A stretch of DNA of 13,166 nucleotides from DASWHD01 sp036393335 (lineage in GTDB: Bacteria; CG2-30-53-67; CG2-30-70-394). Every line of letters begins with the position of its first letter. Within the stretch, counting starts at the first letter, position 1. Below, piece after piece: positions 1-6,673 of this stretch. Where the stretch lies: the NCBI GenBank assembly GCA_036393335.1, contig DASWHD010000195.1, positions 1 to 13,166 of the forward strand, read 5' to 3'. Both the position numbers and the translations under genes were made by a program. The notes under the pieces are model-generated. The model had not been told where the DNA came from. It saw only the letters and a program-made list of their open reading frames with translations, and ran no database searches.

Positions 1-6
1 ACCGCT

Positions 7-25
7 GGCGCGGCGCAGCCGCGCC
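7..25 (-). terminator. Hairpin at the 3' end of ahcY, possible terminator without U-tract
   Basis: A perfect 8-bp stem (GGCGCGGC at 7-14 with GCCGCGCC at 18-25) closes a 3-nt loop. It begins at the last base of the ahcY stop codon, read on the minus strand. No T-run follows in the ahcY direction within the 6 bases left in the window, so a classical intrinsic terminator is not shown. It could stabilise the mRNA 3' end or be part of a longer structure outside the window. Confidence 0.3.
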
Positions 26-1323
26 TAGTACCGGTAGTAGTCCGGCTTGTACGGACCGGCGGCGGGGACGCACAGGTATTTGGCTTGCTCCGCGGTGAGC
101 CGGGTGAGGCGGACACCGAGCTTGCCGAGATGCAGCCGGGCGACCTTTTCGTCCAGGGTCTTGGGCAGGGTGTAGACCCGATGCTGGTACTGGCCCGGGT
201 TCTGCCACAGCTCGATCTGGGCGAGGACCTGGTTGGTGAACGAGTTGGACATCACGAAGCTGGGATGGCCGGTGGCACAGCCCAGGTTTACCAGCCGCCC
301 CTCGGCCAGCAGGATGATGCGCTTACCGTCCGGGAAGATCACGTGGTCGACCTGCGGCTTGATGTTCTCCCACGGCAGGTCGCGGATCGCCGCCACCTCG
401 ATCTCCGCGTCGAAGTGGCCGATGTTGCACACGATCGCCTGGTCCTTCATGGCGTCCATGTGGGCGCGGGTGATCACCTTGCAGCAGCCGGTGGCGGTGA
501 CGAACAGGTCGGCCGTGGCCGCAGCTTCGTCCATGGTAGTCACCTCGAAGCCCTCCATGGCGGCCTGTAAGGCGCAGATCGGGTCGATCTCAGTGATCAG
601 CACCCGTGCTCCCTGGGCGACGAGGGACTGGGCGCACCCTTTGCCCACATCGCCGTAGCCGCACACCACCGCCACCTTGCCGGCGACCATCACGTCGGTG
701 GCGCGCTTGATGCCGTCCAGCAGCGACTCGCGACAGCCGTACAGGTTGTCGAACTTCGACTTGGTGACCGAGTCGTTGACGTTGAACGCGGGGACCTTGA
801 GGGTGCCGGCGCGCGCCATCTCGTAGAGGCGGTGGACGCCGGTGGTGGTCTCCTCCGATAGGCCGCGCACCTCGGCTATCAGCTCGGGAAACTTCTCATG
901 CATCACCTGAGTGAGGTCGCCGCCGTCATCCAGGAGCATGTTGGGCCGCCAGCCGTCGGGACCGAGGATGGTCTGCTCCACGCACCACCAGTACTCCGCC
1001 TCGCTCTCCCCCTTCCAGGCGAAGACCGGCACGCCACTCGCCGCGATCGCCGCCGCCGCGTGGTCCTGGGTGGAGAAGATGTTGCACGAGCTCCAGCGCA
1101 CCTCCGCCCCGAGGGCCCTGAGGGTCTCGATGAGCACCGCGGTCTGGATGGTCATGTGCAGGCAGCCGGCGATCTGCGCCCCTTTCAGGGGCTGGCTCGC
1201 GCCGTACTCCGCGCGCAGGGCCATCAGCCCCGGCATCTCGGTCTCGGCGATGGCGATCTCCTTGCGCCCCCAGGCGGCGAGCGAGAGGTCGGCAACCTTG
1301 TAGTCGGTGGTGGTGGTACTCAT
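25..1323 (-). CDS. ahcY: S-adenosylhomocysteine hydrolase (adenosylhomocysteinase)
   Basis: This cytosolic NAD-dependent enzyme reversibly splits S-adenosylhomocysteine into adenosine and homocysteine, relieving product inhibition of methyltransferases. The ATG at 1323 gives 432 residues beginning MSTTTTDYKVADLSLAAWG; the frame stays open further upstream, but that part runs through the inverted repeat and is not protein-like. Both family signatures are present: SCNIFSTQDHAAAAI (residues ~78-92) and the NAD-binding CGYGDVGKG. Expected active-site residues are visible (about H56, D133, E158, K188, D192), as is the C-terminal KPDYYRY, whose Lys and Tyr reach the NAD of the neighbouring subunit in known structures. 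It lacks the ~40-residue insert common in bacterial AhcY, so it resembles the shorter form also seen in animals. It lies 157 bp downstream of metK on the same strand. The Shine-Dalgarno sequence is weak (CTGGA about 7 nt before ATG). Confidence 0.97.
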   Translation of the reverse strand: MSTTTTDYKVADLSLAAWGRKEIAIAETEMPGLMALRAEYGASQPLKGAQIAGCLHMTIQTAVLIETLRALGAEVRWSSCNIFSTQDHAAAAIAASGVPVFAWKGESEAEYWWCVEQTILGPDGWRPNMLLDDGGDLTQVMHEKFPELIAEVRGLSEETTTGVHRLYEMARAGTLKVPAFNVNDSVTKSKFDNLYGCRESLLDGIKRATDVMVAGKVAVVCGYGDVGKGCAQSLVAQGARVLITEIDPICALQAAMEGFEVTTMDEAAATADLFVTATGCCKVITRAHMDAMKDQAIVCNIGHFDAEIEVAAIRDLPWENIKPQVDHVIFPDGKRIILLAEGRLVNLGCATGHPSFVMSNSFTNQVLAQIELWQNPGQYQHRVYTLPKTLDEKVARLHLGKLGVRLTRLTAEQAKYLCVPAAGPYKPDYYRY

Positions 1324-1352
1324 GGCAAATCCAGAATGAGTGAGAAAACCAT

Positions 1353-1455
1353 CTAAGGAAGGCAGGAAAAGAAGGAAAGCAGGCAATGTCGGATTGGGTA
1401 CGATGGCTGGCGAGCCTCGCTTCCTGCCTTCCTGCCCCTTTCCTGCGTTCCTTAG
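1353..1455. repeat. Imperfect inverted repeat, MITE-like, between metK and ahcY
   Basis: The left arm (1353-1385) starts CTAAGGAAGGCAGGAAA. The right arm (1421-1455) read on the other strand starts CTAAGGAACGCAGGAAA, so 16 of the first 17 positions match. A second matching block (GGAAAGCAGG against GGAAGGCAGG) follows after a 2-nt offset. About 35 nt lie between the arms. Each arm is purine-rich on one strand and pyrimidine-rich on the other, unlike the surrounding sequence. A metK-ahcY transcript would fold here into a long hairpin. No clear target-site duplication is visible and no protein is encoded. It could be a non-autonomous mobile element, a transcript-processing or attenuation structure, or both. 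Confidence 0.75.
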
Positions 1456-1480
1456 AGGGAGGTTTGTCGCGTCGGGCAGG

Positions 1481-2692
1481 TCATACCTTACAGGCAGTGC
1501 GCAGATCGTCCACCCGGTCGGTGCGCTCCCAGGTGAAGCCGGGGCCGGTGATGGTGCGGCCATTGCTCTCCCAGGTGATGTCCTCGGGCGTGCGCCCGAA
1601 GTGGCCGTAGGCGGCGGTCGGCTTGTAGATCGGGCGCAGCAGGTCGAGGGTGGCGATCATTCTCGCCGGACGCAGGTCGAAGACCTCCCGCACCGCCCGT
1701 TCCAACACCTCGCGGGAGACCTGGCCGGTGCCGAAGGTGTCCACCAAGACAGAGGTGGGCTGGGCCACACCGATGGCGTAGGACACCTGCACCTCGCAAC
1801 GGGAGGCAAGCCCGGCGGCGACGATGTTCTTGGCGATGTAGCGCACCATGTAGGCGCCGGAGCGGTCGACCTTGGAGGGATCCTTGCCGGAGAAGGCGCC
1901 GCCGCCGTGGCGGCCCACCCCGCCGTAGGTGTCGACGATGATCTTGCGCCCGGTGAGACCGCAGTCGCCTTGGGGGCCACCCACCACGAAACGGCCGGTG
2001 GGGTTGATGTGGTAAGTGATGTGCTCGTCGTCGATCAGCTCCGGCGGCACCGCCTTCTTGATCACCCGCTCGATCATGTCCTCGCGGATCTCGGCGAGGG
2101 GGACGGTGTCCGAGTGCTGGGTGGAGACCACCACGGTGTCGACCCGCACCGGCTTTCCGTCGACGTACTCCACGCTCACCTGCGACTTGCCGTCCGGCCG
2201 CAGGTACTCCAGCTCGTCGCGATGGCGCGCCTCGGCAAGCCGGCGCGTGAGCGCGTGCGCCAGATGCACCGGCATGGGCATCAACTCCGGCGTCTCGTCC
2301 GTGGCGTAGCCGAACATCAACCCCTGGTCCCCCGCCCCCTGCTCCTCGGCGTGGTCCGCGTCCCGGTCCACCCCCAGGGCGATGTCCTTGGATTGCTCGT
2401 CGATGGAGGTGATGACGGCGCAGGTCTCGAAGTCGAAACCGTAATGGGCCGAGGTGTAGCCGATGTCGCGGATCGTCTTGCGCACGATCTTTGGAATGTC
2501 CACATAGGAGCGGGTGGTAATCTCGCCCGCCACCATGGCCAGGCCGGTGGTCACCAGGGTCTCGCACGCCACCCGGGAGTGGGGGTCGTCGGCGAGCAGG
2601 GCGTCGAGGATCGCGTCGGAGATCTGATCGGCGACCTTGTCCGGGTGGCCCTCGGTGACGGATTCGGAGGTGAAGAGAAAGCGCTCGGCCAT
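1481..2692 (-). CDS. metK: S-adenosylmethionine synthetase (methionine adenosyltransferase)
   Basis: This cytosolic enzyme makes SAM from methionine and ATP, releasing phosphate and pyrophosphate. The product is 403 residues, a normal MetK length. Visible motifs are EGHPDKVADQ near the N-terminus (catalytic His at residue 16), GAGDQG (residues 119-124, preceded by EEQ and followed by LMFGYATDET), and the glycine-rich phosphate loop HGGGAFSGKDPSKVDRSGAY. The ATG at 2692 is preferred because GGAG sits 5 nt upstream and it yields the usual MAERFLFTSESVTEGHPDK start. An ATG 24 nt further upstream is in frame but adds an atypical N-terminus and lies above this Shine-Dalgarno sequence. It is the upstream member of the minus-strand pair with ahcY and is divergent from metH. 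I see no SAM riboswitch in its leader. The gene is intact. Confidence 0.97.
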   Translation of the reverse strand: MAERFLFTSESVTEGHPDKVADQISDAILDALLADDPHSRVACETLVTTGLAMVAGEITTRSYVDIPKIVRKTIRDIGYTSAHYGFDFETCAVITSIDEQSKDIALGVDRDADHAEEQGAGDQGLMFGYATDETPELMPMPVHLAHALTRRLAEARHRDELEYLRPDGKSQVSVEYVDGKPVRVDTVVVSTQHSDTVPLAEIREDMIERVIKKAVPPELIDDEHITYHINPTGRFVVGGPQGDCGLTGRKIIVDTYGGVGRHGGGAFSGKDPSKVDRSGAYMVRYIAKNIVAAGLASRCEVQVSYAIGVAQPTSVLVDTFGTGQVSREVLERAVREVFDLRPARMIATLDLLRPIYKPTAAYGHFGRTPEDITWESNGRTITGPGFTWERTDRVDDLRTACKV

Positions 2693-2697
2693 GGAGA

Positions 2698-2703
2698 CTC
2701 CAG
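2698..2703 (-). promoter_or_regulatory. Shine-Dalgarno of metK
   Basis: On the minus strand CTGGAG precedes the ATG at 2692, with 5 nt between GGAG and the start codon. It decides between this ATG and the in-frame ATG at 2716. Confidence 0.6.
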
Positions 2704-2779
2704 CGGGAGGGAACATACGCAGCCCTGATCGGCAGGGGGGCGGGCTACGCTAGGAAAACGGCGGCGACGGCGCAACTGT

Positions 2780-2808
2780 TTCCCAGCCTGAAGTGGCGCT
2801 TCTATACT
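2780..2808 (+). promoter_or_regulatory. Sigma-70-like promoter facing metH
   Basis: A -35-like TTCCCA (2780-2785) is followed after 17 nt by a near-consensus -10 box TATACT (2803-2808). This places a start of transcription around 2814-2816. The leader before the proposed metH start would then be about 300 nt and contain four palindromic repeats. The -35 box matches only 4 of 6 consensus positions, so the call rests mainly on the -10 box and the spacing in an otherwise very GC-rich stretch. Confidence 0.4.
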
Positions 2809-2829
2809 GCCGCGTTCCACCGCCGCCTG

Positions 2830-2935
2830 CCCCCTCCCCCACCGGGGGAGGGCCGGGGTGGGGGCCGCTCAACGATCCACCCCGGAGGGGTGTCAGCGAA
2901 TCCCCCTCCTTCCGGGAGGGGGCCTGGGGGAGGGC
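2830..2935 (-). repeat. Composite of two GC-rich palindromic repeats (copies A and B)
   Basis: Copy A (2830-2865, type 1, minus orientation) has a perfect 9-bp stem, CCCTCCCCC at 2832-2840 with GGGGGAGGG at 2844-2852, followed by CCGGGGTGGGGGC. Copy B (2901-2935, type 2, minus orientation) has an 8-bp stem, CCCCCTCC with GGAGGGGG. The 35-nt spacer holds a small hairpin, ACCCC-GGA-GGGGT (2879-2891). Copy A differs from copy E inside metH at 2 of 36 positions. Copy B, read on the minus strand, differs from copy F at 3 of 35. The element lies downstream of the promoter-like site and so would be transcribed into the metH leader. Confidence 0.8.
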
Positions 2936-2990
2936 GGTGGGATTCAGCACTTGGTCTGCTACCGTACCCGACGAACTGCTCATTCCAAAC

Positions 2991-3099
2991 ACCCTCACCC
3001 CGGCCCTCTCCCGGAGGGAGAGGGCCACGAAGGGCTTCCCTTCGGGAAGAATCGATTATTCAGCCCTCCCCCCAACCCCCTCCCGGGGGGAGGGGGAGC
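2991..3099 (+). repeat. Composite of two GC-rich palindromic repeats (copies C and D)
   Basis: Copy C (2991-3026, type 1, plus orientation) has a perfect 11-bp stem, GGCCCTCTCCC at 3002-3012 with GGGAGAGGGCC at 3016-3026, and loop GGA. Copy D (3063-3099, type 2, plus orientation) has a 9-bp stem, CCCCCTCCC at 3076-3084 with GGGAGGGGG at 3088-3096, and loop GGG. The 36-nt spacer contains a central hairpin, CTTCCC-TTC-GGGAAG (3035-3049). Copy D is identical to copy F in metH at 35 of 37 positions. Copy D ends 17 nt before the proposed metH start codon, and its 3' arm is the nearest purine-rich, Shine-Dalgarno-like sequence. Confidence 0.8.
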
Positions 3100-3116
3100 A
3101 ATCCTCCCTGCTTCCT

Positions 3117-6100
3117 GTGCCCTCCTCCCCCCTTCTCACCCTCGCCCACGACAAGGTGATCGTCTTCGACGGCGCCATGGGCACCTCCCTGCAGCGGATG
3201 GGGCTGACCGCCGACGACTTCGCCGGCCTGGAGGGGTGCAACGAGGTCCTGGTGCGCTCCCGGCCCCAGGTGATCCGGGAGGTCCACGCCGGCTTCCTGG
3301 CGGTGGGGGCCGACGTGGTGGAGACCGACACCTTCGGCGGCCTGCCCTTCGTCCTCGGCGAGTACGGCCTGGCGGCCGACTGCTTCGACCTCGCCGCCCG
3401 CGCCGCCCGCCTCGCGCGGGAGGTGGCGGATGACTTTGCGAGCCCCAGCCGGCCGCGCTTCGTCGCCGGCTCCATGGGCGGGGGCACCAAGCTCCCCTCC
3501 CTCGGCCACATCCGCTACGGCGAGCTGGTGGCCGGTTATACCGAGCAGGCCCGCGGGCTCCTGGCCGGTGGCGTCGACCTGCTGCTGATCGAGACCGCCC
3601 AGGACCCCCTCACCATCAAGGCGGCGATCGCCGGGAGCCAGGAGGCGATGCGCCGCGAGGGGCGCCGGGTCCCCCTCGCCGTCTCGGTCACCGTCGAGAC
3701 CACCGGCACCCTCCTGGTGGGCAGCGACATCTCCGCGGTATGGGCGATCCTGGAGCCGTATCCCATCGATCTGATCGGGATGAACTGCGCCACCGGTCCG
3801 GCGGAGATGAGCGACCACATCCGCACCCTGTGCCACGAGTCCGACCGCCTCATTACCTGCTGCCCCAACGCCGGCCTGCCGGAGAACGTGGACGGTCGCG
3901 CGGTCTACCCCCTGGGGCCTGCGGATCTCGCCCGCCACCTCGCCCACTTCGTCACCGATCTGGGGGTGAACGTGGTGGGCGGCTGCTGCGGCACCACCCC
4001 GGACCACATCGCGGCGATCGCCCAGGCGGTGGCCGACCTCACCCCGGCCCGCCGCCAGGCGCAATTCACGCCGGCCGCTGCGTCGCTCTACGCCGCCCAG
4101 CCCCTCACCACCGAGCCGGCCCCGGCCCTGATCGGCGAGCGCCTCAACGCCAACGGCTCGCGCGCCTTCCGCGAGATGCTCCAGGCCGAGGCCTGGGACC
4201 CGATGGTCGCCCTGGCCCGGGACCAGGCCCGGGAGGGGGCCCACCTGCTGGACGTGTGCGTCGCCTACGTGGGCCGGGACGAGGGGCGGGACATGGAGGA
4301 GCTGATCTCCCGTCTCAACACCGCCGCCACCCTGCCCCTGGTGATCGACTCCACCGACGAGCAGGTCCTGGAGCGGGCGCTCGCCCTGTGCTCCGGCCGG
4401 GCGGTAATCAACTCCATCAATCTCGAGGACGGGGAGGGGCGCGCCGACCGGATCTGCGCCCTGGCGCGGCGCTTCGGCGCGGCCCTGATCTGCCTAACCA
4501 TCGACGAGGAGGGGATGGCGAAGACCGTGGCGCGCAAGGTGGCGATCGCCGAGCGTCTCCACGCGATCGCCTGCGAGCGCCACGGCCTGCGGCCCCATGA
4601 CCTGATCTTCGACGCCCTCACCTTCACCCTCGGCTCCGGCGACGCGGAGTTCCGCACCGCCGGCCGCGACACTCTGGAGGCGATCACCCTGATCAAGGAG
4701 CGCCTGCCCGGGGTGCGCACGGTCCTCGGTCTCTCCAACTGCTCCTTCGGCCTGAAGCCGGCGGCGCGGCTGGTGCTCAACTCGGTTTTCTTGCACGAGG
4801 CGGTGGCCGCCGGTCTCGACCTCGCCATCGTCCACGCGGGCAAGATCCTGCCCCTGAACCAGATCGACGGCGAGGAACGGCAGGCGTGTCTCGACCTGAT
4901 CGACGACCGCCGTGATCCCCGCTGGCCCGACGCCGATCCCCTCCACTGGATCCTCCAGCACTTCGAGGCCGCCGCCCCGCGGGCCGAGCAGGCCAAGGCG
5001 GCGCGCGCCACCCTGCCGGTGGGAGAGCGCCTTGGCCGGCGCATCGTCGACGGCGACCGGGTGGGCCTGGAAGGCGACCTGGACGCGGCCCTCGCGGCCA
5101 CGCCCCCGTTGGAGATCATCAACACCTTTCTCCTGGACGGCATGAAGGAGGTGGGGCGGCTATTCGGTGCCGGCGAGATGCAGCTCCCCTTCGTGCTCCA
5201 GGCGGCGGAGGTGATGAAGGCGGCGGTCGCCTACCTGGAGCCGCACATGGAGCGGGCCGCGGGCACGGCACGCGGCACCCTGGTTCTGGCCACCGTGAAG
5301 GGCGACGTCCACGACATCGGCAAGAACCTGGTGGACATCATCCTCACCAACAACGGCTACCGGGTCGTCAACCTGGGAATCAAGCAGCCGGTGGAGGCGA
5401 TCCTCGCCGCCGCCGCCGAGCACCACGCCGACGCCATCGGCCTCTCCGGCCTGCTGGTGAAGTCGACCCAGGTGATGAAGGAGAACCTGGAGGTGATGAA
5501 CGAGCGCGGCCTGCGCCTGCCAGTGCTCCTCGGCGGTGCGGCCCTCACCCGGCGCTTCGTGGAGGAGGTCCTGGACCCCCTCTACGGCGGCGTCGCCCTC
5601 TACGGCAAGGACGCCTTCGACGGCCTGCGCCACATGGACCGGATCGTGCGGGGGGAGGTAGGGCAGGAGTCAGGCGCCGACACCGTAGCACCGGGGCAAA
5701 ATCCCCCTCCCCCCCCGGGGGAAGGCCGGGGTGGGGGCGCCGGGGCGGAGCATGCCGCCGGGCAGGCTTCCGATCGAACCGCTGTCGCGAAGCGCCCTCC
5801 CCCCAGCCCCCTCCCGGAGGGAGGGGGAGCGCCGCGCTCCACCGTCCTGCCGGCACCAGCCATCCCCGTGCCGCCCTTCTGGGGGTCGCGGATCGCCACG
5901 CCGCCCTTGCACGAGGTGTTCGCCTTCCTCAACGAGACCGCCTTGTTCAAGGGCCAGTGGCAGGTGCGCCAGGGCAAGCGGTCCAAGGCCGAGTACCAGG
6001 CCGAGCTCGACGCCCACATCATCCCCGCCTTCGATGCCTTGAAGGGTCGCGCCATCGCCGAGCGCCGGCTCGGGCCCCAGGTGGTCTATGGCTACTGGCC

Positions 6101-6653
6101 ATGCAACGGCGAAGGCGACCACCTCCTACTCTTCGACCCGGCGAGCGACGCCGAGCTATTGCGCTTTCCCTTCCCGCGCCAGACGGCGGATCCGCGCCAC
6201 CTGTGTCTAGCCGACTACTTCCTGCCACTATCCAGCGGCCGCCGAGACGTGGTGGCCTGCCAGGCGGTCACGGTCGGTACCCGGGCGACGGAGATCGCCC
6301 AGGAGCTGTTTGCCGCCAACCGCTACCAGGACTACCTCTACTTCCATGGCCTGGCGGTGGAGACCGCCGAGGCCCTCGCCGAGTACTGGCACCGCCATGT
6401 CCGCCGCGAGCTGGCCATCGACGGGGGCGAGTCGGCCGACGTGCGCGACCTCTTCCACACCCGTTACCAGGGCCGGCGCTACTCCTTCGGCTACCCAGCC
6501 TGCCCCGACCTGGAGGTCCAGGCGCCGCTCTTCGATCTCCTGGGGGCAGCGCGCATCGGCCTGTCCCTGACCGAGGAGTTCCAGATCGTTCCCGAGCAGT
6601 CCACCGCGGCATTGATCGTCCACCACCCGGACGCGACCTACTTCTCTGTCTAG
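3117..6653 (+). CDS. metH: Cobalamin-dependent methionine synthase
   Basis: MetH transfers a methyl group from 5-methyltetrahydrofolate through cobalamin to homocysteine, giving methionine in the cytosol. From the GTG at 3117 the protein has 1178 residues and all four modules. The homocysteine domain has zinc ligands C224 (GMNCATGP) and C290/C291 (GGCCGTTP). The folate domain starts near IGERLNANGSR (residue 339). The cap and B12-binding domains include DVHDIGKN, with cobalt-ligand H732. The SAM-binding reactivation domain runs from PPFWGSR (919) to the end and includes RYSFGYPACPD (1121-1131). Residues 848-918 are a Pro/Gly-rich linker created by two palindromic repeats. The start is uncertain: no ATG precedes the conserved KVIVFDGAMGT. 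GTG 3117 gives a plausible short N-terminus, but its nearest Shine-Dalgarno-like sequence is 18 nt away. CTG 3108 or GTG 3156 are alternatives. The frame is open back to a GTG at 2793, but that lies inside the promoter-like site and would translate the repeats. Confidence 0.95.
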   Translation: MPSSPLLTLAHDKVIVFDGAMGTSLQRMGLTADDFAGLEGCNEVLVRSRPQVIREVHAGFLAVGADVVETDTFGGLPFVLGEYGLAADCFDLAARAARLAREVADDFASPSRPRFVAGSMGGGTKLPSLGHIRYGELVAGYTEQARGLLAGGVDLLLIETAQDPLTIKAAIAGSQEAMRREGRRVPLAVSVTVETTGTLLVGSDISAVWAILEPYPIDLIGMNCATGPAEMSDHIRTLCHESDRLITCCPNAGLPENVDGRAVYPLGPADLARHLAHFVTDLGVNVVGGCCGTTPDHIAAIAQAVADLTPARRQAQFTPAAASLYAAQPLTTEPAPALIGERLNANGSRAFREMLQAEAWDPMVALARDQAREGAHLLDVCVAYVGRDEGRDMEELISRLNTAATLPLVIDSTDEQVLERALALCSGRAVINSINLEDGEGRADRICALARRFGAALICLTIDEEGMAKTVARKVAIAERLHAIACERHGLRPHDLIFDALTFTLGSGDAEFRTAGRDTLEAITLIKERLPGVRTVLGLSNCSFGLKPAARLVLNSVFLHEAVAAGLDLAIVHAGKILPLNQIDGEERQACLDLIDDRRDPRWPDADPLHWILQHFEAAAPRAEQAKAARATLPVGERLGRRIVDGDRVGLEGDLDAALAATPPLEIINTFLLDGMKEVGRLFGAGEMQLPFVLQAAEVMKAAVAYLEPHMERAAGTARGTLVLATVKGDVHDIGKNLVDIILTNNGYRVVNLGIKQPVEAILAAAAEHHADAIGLSGLLVKSTQVMKENLEVMNERGLRLPVLLGGAALTRRFVEEVLDPLYGGVALYGKDAFDGLRHMDRIVRGEVGQESGADTVAPGQNPPPPPGEGRGGGAGAEHAAGQASDRTAVAKRPPPSPLPEGGGAPRSTVLPAPAIPVPPFWGSRIATPPLHEVFAFLNETALFKGQWQVRQGKRSKAEYQAELDAHIIPAFDALKGRAIAERRLGPQVVYGYWPCNGEGDHLLLFDPASDAELLRFPFPRQTADPRHLCLADYFLPLSSGRRDVVACQAVTVGTRATEIAQELFAANRYQDYLYFHGLAVETAEALAEYWHRHVRRELAIDGGESADVRDLFHTRYQGRRYSFGYPACPDLEVQAPLFDLLGAARIGLSLTEEFQIVPEQSTAALIVHHPDATYFSV
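5703..5830. repeat. Palindromic repeat pair (copies E and F) embedded in metH
   Basis: Copy E (5703-5738, type 1, minus orientation) matches upstream copy A at 34 of 36 positions. Copy F (5794-5830, type 2, plus orientation) matches upstream copy D at 35 of 37 and has a perfect 9-bp stem, CCCCCTCCC at 5807-5815 with GGGAGGGGG at 5819-5827, loop GGA. The 55-nt spacer again contains a hairpin, GGCGG at 5744-5748 with CCGCC at 5755-5759. The whole stretch is translated in the metH frame without a stop as part of the interdomain linker (about residues 863-905). The reading frame is the same before and after it. Confidence 0.85.
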
Positions 6654-6673
6654 CACGCCTTCCGACCGGGGTA

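Noticed and set aside
1324..1480. SAH riboswitch upstream of ahcY
   Set aside because: Expected for some proteobacterial ahcY genes, but I could not find the conserved SAH-riboswitch core (GAGGAGCGCUGC-like and CCAGGCUC-like segments) on the minus strand here; the sequence is the inverted repeat instead.
1340..2728. Long open frame (462 codons) on the plus strand opposite metK
   Set aside because: It is antisense to a gene with all MetK motifs. Its translation is a His/Gly/Val-rich composition typical of the reverse frame in high-GC DNA, with no recognisable domain.
2693..2830. SAM riboswitch in the metK leader or cobalamin riboswitch in the metH leader
   Set aside because: No conserved core of either class is visible; the region is short for metK and consists of repeats for metH.
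2830..3099. CRISPR-like array from the regularly spaced repeats
   Set aside because: Only four copies, in mixed orientation and of two subtypes, with spacers that are themselves hairpins, and no cas genes. They fit a REP/BIME-type family.
2793..3116. N-terminal extension of MetH from the GTG at 2793
   Set aside because: The GTG lies inside the promoter-like spacer, the translated segment is only repeat sequence and linker, and it adds 108 residues not found in MetH proteins as I know them. The in-frame openness is explained by lack of stops in GC-rich DNA. It is not fully excluded, since the internal repeats are translated.
3060..4244. Long open frame (394 codons) on the minus strand opposite metH
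   Set aside because: Same reasoning: an antisense frame of a well-supported gene, low-complexity product, no motif, and its end lies in the palindromic repeats.
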